Source of the DNA: Hofstenia miamia
Lineage: Eukaryota > Xenacoelomorpha > Acoela > Hofsteniidae
Assembly (NCBI GenBank): GCA_900660155.1
Contig: CABFPE010000050.1
Location: 1,785,837-1,849,836 of the forward strand
Reading direction: 5' to 3'
Length of the DNA: 64,000 bases
Shown here piece after piece: positions 36,978 through 48,900 of this stretch. The notes beneath the pieces were generated by a model. The model worked only from the letters and a program-made list of their open reading frames with translations, did not search any database and was not told the DNA's origin. Both the position numbers and the translations under genes were made by a program. Numbering within the stretch: the stretch's first letter is position 1; every line of letters starts with the position of its first letter.

Positions 36978-39900
36978 GATTATTCAATTCAAAATTTCCG
37001 TAAGACATAATTATCCTCGAAAAATATAGACATTAGAGAGTATTTTCAAGTAATTTCAGTTTTCTAGATGGAAGCTTAAAAACCCGACATTGTGTCAATG
37101 TAATTCGTAATAGTCCCTGAATCAAAAAATGATGCAAGAAAATGCAATCAACAAAATTTGCACAAAGTGCTTTTAAAAGTGAGTAACGTTATTAAGTGCT
37201 GCCTCTTTAACTTTGGAAACAAAAGGCCACAAATAATGCTAAAACTCAAAAACATTTCATTTCCAGATAATAAATCCGAAGCTGAGTTTTTGGTACTATT
37301 ACCACACTGTTAAGATAGCTAATGAAAAGCATGCTTATTTACATTATGCGCATTCATGAAATTTTCGCTTTGAACGGCATACAGTCTGATTATGATTATC
37401 CAGATAATGCAGAAAGTCCTTTTTAAGAAATCATTAACGTTATAACAATTTCCAGCTTTTTGAAAAAGATATTACCGACCATACGATATTGAACAAGCAT
37501 TTATGGTTTATCAGTTTCGGTATATGGATTTATGAATTTTGTGTAATTATAAAAAATTGAAACTAAACTAAAGACTATTCACAAAAATCGTTTCAAATTA
37601 GTGTTTTATTTTTATGGGAATTTCATTGGACTTGTAGAAAATTATTGCCTACAATCCATCATTCGCACAGCTTGGCTTAACACGTCATGGTTTATAGGTT
37701 CATAAATTGGCATAAATCATCAATCATTACTTACAGGAATCACACTGATGAAACAATAAAATGTTCAAAATTATCTACTAGCGTGTATATGAATAAATGT
37801 ATGAATTGAGGTGACATTTCATGCCAAAAAGGATCCAAGTCTTAAGTGTCAATGCACAGTTCAATAATTATAAAAAACATTCTATATTATTTTATACCTC
37901 AACTACTACAACGTTCCAGCTTGCTAATTGAATAATGTGGGAAAGTCACACTTGCCCTTCAAATAATAACATTATGAACATGTTTAAATAAATACAGAGA
38001 AAGTGTTGCTAATCACTCAATTTTGCAAAACGTTCCTTCATGTGAAATTACATTTTTGCTTTGTCTTAAAAATAATGAAACAATTGCTTCAGTATTGAAA
38101 CATTGATGGCCATCATGATTTTAGTGCTTGGTTTCGGCTACGTCCAAGTTGTTACGACCAGTGGCCCGGCCAACTTTACAGCCAAAACATCTTCATACAT
38201 TAAGAAACTTGCGGTAAATTAATATATAGTACCGGTATAAACATTAGAGCAAAGATTTATATTTTTCTGTATATAGCAGTGTCGTAATTTTGAGAACAAC
38301 TTTTGTTCATAGTTTTCCAATCTAATTAGCTATTGTCAAGCAAAGATGTTGAATATGTCGGTTAATTTGTTTTGTTGACATATCGGGCAAAGAACTACGG
38401 CTAACGGCTGATCAAGGACAATTTTCTTACACATGAATGTCTACGGCTAATGGAAATGGTTTGGCCTCAATACACTACTTGAATTACCTATAAACATTGC
38501 TACTTCACTAAAAACTTAAAAAAAAGACATTGCCACTCTCAACCGCTTTCTCCAGACACTCCATGCAGTAATTTTTATCAATGACTTCAGCCGAATTAAA
38601 TATATACATTTTTACAGTTATTTATTAAACGACAATATTCAAATGAATAAACATAAAAGACCTTGTATTTTTTAAAATTGTCAGTTGTCAGTTAAAATAA
38701 CTTTTGTTGGGTTTACTCACCCTGAACGAACTTTACATAAAAGATGCGTTTTAAAGTTGAATATAGGCAGGAAAAATCCCAACTATTTGAAGTTAACAGA
38801 GCAATTCAAACTATTTTTATTCGAACAAAAATCCGGATACGTTGAAGAACGTTTGCTCTGATGATGACAAATAAATCTATAACATTTGTTGAAATCACAT
38901 GTTATGTTGTCAAATTGATGTTACTTGCCAAATTTAGTTAGTTTAAAGAATCATGAATAAAATTATGTAATACATAAGTACATTATGTAAAAGTTACGTA
39001 AGTAAACGTTCACTTCTAAAGGTGTGGTATTTAGAAAATGTTTTTTTGAAATTTAGTATTTATGATCAATAATTTCCATCGACACTACTGCATACATCAC
39101 ATGTTTGAACACCGAGGGGCGGAGATTCTCATGATTAAATAAGAGTTTATATGTTTAAATTTGAATTGCAACGAAAAATTTAGGCCCCTGCGAGTTGACT
39201 TCCTTAGGTTTGAGTTGTGTTGTAATCCTAACGCGCGAGTTCGATTCGAGCTACAATTATATTTAGACTTTTTTCTCGTTCAGCCAATCGATATATAGCT
39301 ATGCTACCTCAAAGAAACGTACGACAGAAACATATTAACATATTAAATTAAATGAGACAAACTAAGCCTGACGGCTTGCAATTTGAGATAAATATTGAAA
39401 GGCCAATGGATTCTTCGACACTACAGACAAAAATAAAAGAAAAATAGATGGCATTCAATAACGAGTTCATTTCGAGTACGTCGAGTTGAGTTTTTGGACC
39501 TCGACTCAAATTTCGAGTTCTCAGAGAGCCCTTCATAAATTATACACTCTAGCAGGCAAAGTGTGCAGGTAATAATTACGGTATATCAATAATTTATACA
39601 AAAAGTATTCTGAGTACATAAGGAGTTTAAGCAGTCTCGGATAAATTTGTGCAAAAATGTTCATAGAAGTTCGATAACGTACATGTATGTAATTTCAGAT
39701 GCCACGATAAGTGCAAAAAAATTGATTAGACCAATAAAAGTGATACCCGGAATGAATAATGTCTCTAATTCGCCTATAATTTTTACTAAACTATATTTTT
39801 TCGATCATGCATTATTATAAAAAAGTTGTATCATTCCGACAATGGCACATTTCAAAACATTGATAACATGTATTCTCGATAATTTTCTATAAACACAATG

Positions 39901-42900
39901 TTTTCAGATGTTTAGGTAAAACAGACCATAGCAAATATAAACATGTGCATAGAACTTCTTAAATTTTTAATAATATTGAAAAGCGAATAAGCATTCATTA
40001 TTGTCATAATGTAATGGATACTTTTAGAAATCAATTGACAATAAAAATTTTGAGGTAAAAACAAGAGGTAAATTGGCTAGACTATCCAAATTTGAAAGCA
40101 AATAAAACCAAATAAGTATGTTGTGGGTAAATAAGTGATTAGGCCTAACGCATAGATAAAACGGGTAGGCAATCGTTTCAATAAACAATCAAAATCAGTT
40201 GCACAGTGTGACATTTTGGTGATCATTCATCTGTGAATACTACCTGAAGTATCGTTACGCAATAATTATCTCAAAATTGCTTAAATGACCGACAAAAAGA
40301 TGGCCGTTTAAAAGATATGAACAGTGAAGACTGTCGAAGCACGGTTACCAGACATCATTGCGTGTTTCATAATAAATGATAATGAGGTTGAACTCAAAAC
40401 AATCCTTTTCAATTTCACAATTCTATATTCTGAATTTGAATTTGAATGCAATGCTGTAGGAATCGCAACGATGAACAGAATTTTTTAAAAAGTTTTATCT
40501 GTTATATCAGGCGTGGTGCTATTTTGTGTTTCACATTTCTAGAAGTTCCAATTAGATTTTGAAAATAAAAAAGAAAATCCATCTGTAAGAGAAAGAAATC
40601 CCAAAGCATTATAATTTTTGAAGCGAATAAAATCAAAATAAGTTGAAAATGTTTTATTGACGTTCAAATACTAATTGACAAACAGCTCCAAAACTGAAAT
40701 CAAAATGGACTTTGAGTTGTGTTCATAAATACCGATATTAAAACTTGTAACCTAAAAATAAATTTCAGGAATTGAGGAAATTGTGATATGAATTGAAGGT
40801 GAATGTCACTAAGCCGTAAAATTGTACAATTAAGTCGTTTAATCATCCATGGGTAGAAATGGTTGGATACAATTCATCAGTTTTTTAATTAAAGCGTTAT
40901 TATATTATAAACAAAAAAGAAATATTACGTCTCGTTGAAATGGATTTCAAAATATAGTGAAATAACTGACAATATACAACTAATGGTAAGAAAAAGAAAA
41001 CTTTATGGAAAGATCACAACTTTTCGTTTGAATTAAAGCTAGTCATTTTGAAATATCAATGTGGTGTAGGTTCCGGAACGAACTAAGGAAACAATTTCTC
41101 AGTCTTTCTAGATTCTCTAGACAGGACAGATTGATTGCTAATTGTGACAAAGTAAATTGCGTAACTAATAATAGTAATGTCGTTACAGAACATATTACCA
41201 TGAGACCACAGACCACGTAAATGTATAAAATTGACATCGAGCAATAAGTGGGACCAAATAAAATGGAACTGCATTAAGCCGACTGTCTAAAACCCGGGGA
41301 GCGTTTAGCTTGATACATATTCATAAAATGAAAAATTGAGGTGAAACTATTACTCTATTAGATATGGCTCAATGTTATAAAAAAACTCTCATGATTGTTG
41401 GCTAGATTCTTGTCCATATTAAAAACTTAAATGGTTGAAAACAAATCAGTGGAAAAACTTAAAAGAATTAATTCAATGTAGTTAATAACATCAAAAAGCA
41501 AATTAATGAGTGCAAAATAGGAAGGAACGTAAGTAAATAGACGTCGCGTTGTTTACATTGGAAATTAAATATATTGATGGACGCTTGTGCTGGTTAAACA
41601 AAATAATTAGGGCATCCAGCAACGTAGTCGTCAAGTACAGATGTGAGGGAAGCGATCATGAAAATTATTCACAGCGTAGTCTAATTAAAAAATGCATTGA
41701 ATAATAGTTTTCTATTCTTGGGTTAGCTTAAAATACATACCATAATTTACGCATTAATGTTTAAGTACAAGAAATAATTCATAGAATAGTGGATATATTA
41801 GGTTCCTGTGAATATTCGGAACTTTGAATCGAATTAACAATTTGAATATTGAAAACACACAAGAACCACAAGCAGTTCACTTCTAAGGTATTTTATGACA
41901 CTACAGGTCTAAAAAATCAAACACTTCAGTTAGTATATTATCGAAAAACAATCATTACAAAATACGCGCGAATTGCGATTGCTGCAAATCCATTTCTCCC
42001 TAAAATTCGATTCGGAATCCGGTGGCACATTCAATAAGATACAAACTTTAATTTAACAATTCGAAGAAGCCAAACTATATATGCAGAGGTTTCAAAAATA
42101 ATTTGTTAACACAATTTTGAAAAAAAATTCGTTTTATTGTTGAAAAGACGTGCGTTTTAGTACGCTTCCAAATTTACTTTTTACTGACTGATTCATTAAG
42201 CGATAAAACAGGAAATCAGTAAATTAATGTTTGTTTTTGCAGACATGTGTTCGACAACATCTCAGCTTTGAAGTATTGTACAAATGCAAATCATTTATTC
42301 CAATAGTTCGTTCCACATTCATCCCCACATGAGAAAGCTGTTTACAACGCTGGGACAATCTTTTGAACCTGGACTTGGGTGTTTTTTCCTAATTTCACTT
42401 AGATTGAGAGTGGGGGCCTATATTCCTTATCATTATATATTTTGGTGTAACATTGTAGAAATCACAATAATTTAAGGGCTTTTTTCGAAAATATCGAAGC
42501 ATTTGCAACACTGATTGAAGGCGCTGGAAGAATTCTCCTTTATGTGCTTTAGTAATCAGTGGCTCCACTTATCAATATAATTGCAATAATTAGACGAGGA
42601 TTGTATTTGTGTTCCAGAAAAAGCAAGGGACAATTATCTTTGAACATTAAATCGACAACTACTGATACCTTAATAAGCTACGGGGAAAAGTGTTTGACGT
42701 AATCATAATATTTTCTGTGCAACCGCAGTAAATAATGAAAAAATCTAACGTAGAGTATTCCGTTATGCCTTCAGCGTGAAAGCTACGTTTTCATGCTTCA
42801 GATTGATTAAAAAATTCAGTCAATATCAAAAGCCTCACATGAATCAAAGGGTATTTGTACATCCTTAATGATCAATATTAATGCATGGTCAACACGTTTC

Positions 42901-45900
42901 AAATAATGCCTTTCCGAAGACGTTTTATTAAACAATAAATTTAAGATAGAACATATAAGCATATGCAATTATAGGCAAAGTCTTACTTACCGTTTTCAAG
43001 TTGCTCAGTCTTCATCGCTTCCTTATGCAGTTCTTCTTCTTGTTCTAAGCGACCAACTCCTTCTTTGACAATATTACGATTATAGGAAGGGTTTATTGTA
43101 AGATGTTCTCTTTCTGGTACACCGCGCACAGTCACCCCCTCGCCTTCCGAATGCCGATCTCCTAAAAAATTAGCTAATAGGTCTCGTGGAAAAGCATTAA
43201 AGAAAGTCACAAAATTAGTGACCAAACAGTCTATACATGAAAACATTTAACCTCCTCAAAGTTCCAAAAAACGGCAAATAACTAAACTTAAAGAACAATT
43301 AAGTTTTACAATAGCACATTCTAAGCAGCATTGAACTTTCAAAGTGAAATTAAAAGATAAGCGCCAAAGCAGTTTTACTCGAGATGAAAAATAATTTCAA
43401 ATATTTAATTAGCAGCGGAGATGTCCAAATTCAATTACCGCTGAAAGGTAAGAATATCGAAACGCATTTAATTCACTCCGTCAACAATAATAAAAATCGG
43501 GAAATTAAAACCCCAATTCAATAAAAACAACATGTTGATATTAATTAAAATTGCAACAGTGGTGGATAACCGCTTCTGACAATTTCACTCGTAAGCTTTG
43601 CTTTGTGAACAAATGTAACATAGAACGGCACACAAGAAAAATCTCCCAAATGACTTTAAAATTTCATTGTTTGTATTCAGTAGAATATGTATAACATTTG
43701 TCTTACTCTATTAATAGACTTGAAACAACATAGCAGAGCAAGTACAGGATGTTCTACAATTGAAGGCGTGTGCATAGCGTCAAAGAACTATTTAATATAC
43801 AATCATCATAGAACTTGCAAATTTTACAACTAAAAAGTCCATTGACAATGGAACCATTATTAAATTTGCGATTGCTTTACCGTATTGCAGATTATACATG
43901 CGAATGCACGCCAAATAAATCTAGTATAGATTGGATTATTCGCATTTAAAACTAATAACTGTCATAACATTTGGTCAATTTTAGTAGGGCTTGTTGCAAA
44001 AGAATGGCTACATATATATATATTTACATTTCTGCCTGGCGACCATTGTTTTGAATCCCTAATTCAGGTGATTCTGAAAGGAAAGAATATATCTGTCCAA
44101 CACTGTCCCATTTAACTGGAATTTCTCATACCATGACTATTCAATTTACTTATGAGATGAAGGAGTTGAATTTGTACAATATCTCTGTGTAAAATTTCTC
44201 TTAGTGATGAGATGTGCCATAACAAAAAAATTCTTCCTTTAATTGTAAACACCATGTCAAAATAGTCAGTTGAAACTTTATTTAACCTGGCGTCTGTAGA
44301 TTACTTTTTCTGCATTCAAGGTTGGTTTGCTGTCCATTCCCCTGACATTATAAGAGGGAACTATCTGTAATTGAGTACAGTACATTTTCGAGTCACACGA
44401 TGCTTTTTTATGAAATTTAATTGATTTTCTTTTGAATTCCCTTCTGATTTTATGTAAATAATCCTTAATTGCGATTTGATAAACCAAGGAATCATTTTGA
44501 TGCTACGCCAAATAAATTATCAAACATTGTTAGATTTTCGTAAACCACAATTGCCTTGACCACTAGTGAGATGGGTAGGCTTCAACCGTGAGAGGTACAC
44601 AGGAATGCAAACCTCTATCAATTTTGACTAATTGTGAAATGCCAACTTTAAAAGATATTTGCGGTTGATATGAATACGGAAAATAAAATTCGAAACTTCA
44701 AAAATGTCAAACAAACCCCACAAATATTGACCAAATATTTAGAAAGATATTCATTAGGATGTTTCACCCTGTATTTTTATTTCCACTATCGAGTAAAAAT
44801 ACTTGGCAGCATTGATAAAAAAACAGATGTCATTTTCTAAGATGATTTTTTACTTAGTTAAATCACAACTTATAAAAAAATTAAATATTTTGCTCATTTC
44901 AATGCGCAAACTAAAAAATAAGTGCAGCGTATTTGCACATTTTAAGCGGACAATTAATGTACATCACCAAGCCATTAGCAGCATTGTGGACTGCAATCAG
45001 CGAGTGATGATAAACAAAGACAATGACTTTGAAGTTGTAGGGAAACTCTTAGAAGGTTTCTTTGTTATAATCTGCCGCAATTTTAACTCATCAAAATCTA
45101 TGCATATTGTAGGTGTTAAAGCATTGTTATTGTAGATTAAAACGTCTCTTAGAAATAATGAGTACCTTAGACACAAAAGAAATGCCATTGGATGAACTTT
45201 ATCTCAACATTTAATGAAAATTCTCAGAGTAATCTGGTCGCAGGTACATTAACCAAACAGGTTAGGAACAAAATTCAAACAAGCAAAGGATTCATCTTAA
45301 GCCTAGATATTTCAAGGGTAAACAATTGACCCAAAAAATTTGCTAAGCAAAAACTACACATATGATGTAAAATACCTGTGTAAGTAAACATTACACTTCA
45401 TAAGTATACACAATTTATATGTTAAATAAGCGTACAATAATTTCAATTGATTCATCAAACATAGAAAATTATCAGTTTTGCTAAATTAACACTGCTTAGT
45501 GTTTCACAAAAATGATTCAACATCTCAAATTGAGAATGGGTTTTCATAATGCGCCAGAGTGAACTGATAAGAGAATAAAATTATAATGATATTTTGATAT
45601 AAAAGTGATATGAAAAAAGTAACTAGTAATTTTTTGTCAATTAATGCGAAATAGTTATATGGACAACGTGATTGGGATACAAGGCTTCACAATGCACAAT
45701 TCAAAGGTTAAAGTGAAAGAGCCCACTACCAGTGACATTTACCTTGTTTCAACAACATAAACAAGAAGTGCGACCCGAGGAATTCTTATGAACAGCGGCC
45801 GCAACGTGTAGAACAATATGCTTGGGTTCATGAGCAGAGAAAATACCAGTGGGTCGGCGAAAGCGACCTTAACACCATTTTAGAAAACTGATTATTAAAA

Positions 45901-48900
45901 TGCTGTTGAAGTTTATTGCATAAAACTTAAGTTTAGAAATAAGGTGTGAGAAATTACAATAAACCACATTAAAAATACACATTGTTTTAAAACAATTACC
46001 TTAAAGAATGATTGATTGTTCAAAATCTGGCTTTATAAAACGAGTATTAACTCAATAGAATGTGTTGTCTTTATGTAAAATGGACATTTCTCTTTGTTTG
46101 CGGATATTAATCCGTTCAAAGAAAGTGTTTGTTGTACAAATGAGATTGACGCCAATAAAGAACTTTTAAAGAAATAAATATTTATGGAATTCATTGTTTG
46201 ATAAGCCGCTTTCCTTATTGAGAATGCTTTTAGTAAGAAGCGGCGATAATCGAAATAATTTTAATCTATTTTTTAGTCAACGACATTGTGGCACAGCATC
46301 GGTGGGCGGTATACAGTATAAAATTAGCTGTGCCATGTTTAATATACAATTAAACATTTTTTTCAGTTTTTTTTACAACATATTGCCTCAGAACCTACAA
46401 ATAGTGAACAAAATGGAAATTATAAATCAATTCATTTCTTAATAATCGATCGAAATTGAAAAATTCAACAGTGCTGCACTCTAGTTTTTAATCCAATAAA
46501 AATACAGAATAGCACACGAAATTGTAGAATATAGCAAAGTTATCAAACAACTATTTTTGTAAACAAAAGTAACTTAATTAATACAGTTTATATCAGATTA
46601 TATCAATTGTAGAAAATGATTACTGCAAGTGTATACAACTTCGTTCCTCTGAAATCAAACAATTTACAATTAATTGCTGCGACAACAAGATCTAACTACG
46701 CTATGATGCCTGTTAAGGTTTCGCATGACCATTAAAGTCCAGAGGGATTTGCTGGTCCCAGTCTCATAGTGCTTGGACAAGTACGGAACTGGAATAGCAA
46801 ATGAAGAAAGTGGGATTATTACATATTACTAACAATTTTTTACCAACATAGGTACCAGACTAAAATGAGATGGGACAAAATCTAATTGGATTAAGATTGG
46901 CACCAATAAATTTCTGGCCATACAGAACCCTAATGCCGATATCAGTCACTAGAACGAGCATCGCGTTTGAACAAAATTGTGTAAAAATATCTAGTGATTA
47001 ATTGAATTGCTTCAAGCTGTCAGTAACACCCGCTAAAAATGGATAATGGGATGTCTATGCGATAAAATACATTTTGACAAAATTCAATATCCCAAAATGT
47101 TGAATTAACTTTCGTTTCTCTAAAATTTAGCATTTTTGTTGTTCTTGAGCTTAGTGGAATTAGTGTTGCAAAACGAAACTTTTTAGTTATTGAACTGCGA
47201 TAAAGAGTGTATACAGTTAATTTAAAGTCAGATGTTTTTAAATATAATGCAAGAAAAACGTTTAAAACTACACTGAAACTGCATACCTGTTGAATATCTC
47301 CTGTCCGAAACAGAACCTGGCTCTTTTGTAAGCATGTCCTCCCTAAATTTGAAGTGCTTGAAAATGATTAAAATTTTGAAAATAATTATGGTATTTAGAT
47401 GCTTATAAAATGCAAGAACAAACCATTCAGTTTAAAAGAAAGAAATAGTTTTTAAACAAGTAGTAAATACACATGAGACTTAGAAACTAACGTGCTCCTG
47501 GAAGAGTGCTGAAGACGAGGTATAACCTTACGATTGTGAGATTTCAGAAGACCTTGCCGTTTTCTTTCTTCATTTTGGATGCGCATTTTACGTTCGGCTA
47601 GAAGGTAGTAAGTGGCAGCAATATGGTCGTAAGCTTGGTGTTCCAAAGAACTAAGCAAAATCATTTTAAAGATCAACATTTTCCTCAACTAACTTATAAA
47701 ACAAAAATGATAGCGTCACTTAGAAGAAACGGTAAAATCCGTACGAAATTTAAATATACATACTTAATAATTGATTCTTTATCAGCAACAGCACCTTTTA
47801 CCATACATTCAAGAACGTCATTGTGAACATCGGGTGGTACAGATCCGCGCTCAACTAACGGCTCCTGAGTTTGAGGAAGAATTAAATTCGATAGCCAACG
47901 ATGCTGTATTATGTTTTCAAGTGTAATACGATCGTCAGCATCACGAACAATCATGCTTTCTATTAAACTAAATACGAAAAATAGGCTAAATAATTTAATG
48001 AAATAAATACTTCACACAATCATCGGACAAATGATCGGGTAATAAATATTTACAATCCATTATCATTGTAAGTGTTTCACTATCTGTAGCTTCATTGAAA
48101 GGCGCTTCGCCACATACAAACATATACAACAATACACCTAAGCTCCAAATGTCTAAAAGAAACATGAAAACAAGTATACATTAATAATGTTCAATACACA
48201 ACACAATTACACAATGATAACACTGAATAGAAAGGCTTGGTTACAAAATACTGTGCGAAAGAATATTAATTACTGAACTGAACATATAAAATTGTACGAG
48301 TGTGATTCGCTAAACATACATTTAAAAGGCTTCCACAGAGAAACACACTTTTTCAGAATCTGTTTTTTTCAAATTTTCCCATCTAACTGGAACATAAATT
48401 AAAATGTATGAGATGAGTAAAAGTTACTCGATTAATGATCACAAACTGAAATAGAAATTTGAATATGAAAGTCATGCATTTTTTCGAAACGTTCGCCGAG
48501 ATGATGCATATATATACACTATTATCAAATAATGTGAACAAAAACATCCTATGTGGAGAAACTATTATAGTATTCAGGGATTTGTGAAAAACAAGTGTAT
48601 TAAGAGCCAAATATTCAACTTAATACTAAATTTACTAAAAGTCAAAAAATGAGGTGATCTATTTCGAAGAAACTTACCTACGGCCGGTGCATCATACTCG
48701 TCGCCTAATAATATTTCTGGTGCACTATAAGCCAGCGAGCCACAAGAGGTTTGTAGTTTTTGATTAGGCTCATATTTATTTGAGAAACCAAAATCGGTTA
48801 ATTTGACACACTGTAGACGTTCAAAAAAGACAACGTTTTCTGGTTTGAGATCACGATGCACTACATGTAGCTGATGACAGTATTGTATGGCACTTGCTAT

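Larger units (their letters stand above)
32348..42990. other. SNRK: SNRK intron 8
   Basis: 10.6 kb of AT-rich DNA. It contains a mariner remnant near 34.2-34.96 kb, a foldback-like repeat set at 35.79-36.31 kb, an N gap at 36,797-36,855, an (AT)n run at 36,944-36,974 and a small hairpin at 33,249-33,275. No other gene recognised. Confidence 0.75.

Noticed and set aside
39236-39250. Second B-box-like word AGTTCGATTC
   Set aside because: No A-box and no acceptor-stem pairing.
44040-44780. Mariner copy suggested by TACAGGGTG on the minus strand
   Set aside because: No catalytic motif or second end could be identified, so it was left as a note in the intron entry.
45780-45802. EcoRI and NotI sites close together, suggesting cloning vector
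   Set aside because: The surrounding sequence is continuous genomic-looking DNA with a long coding-like frame and no vector sequence.
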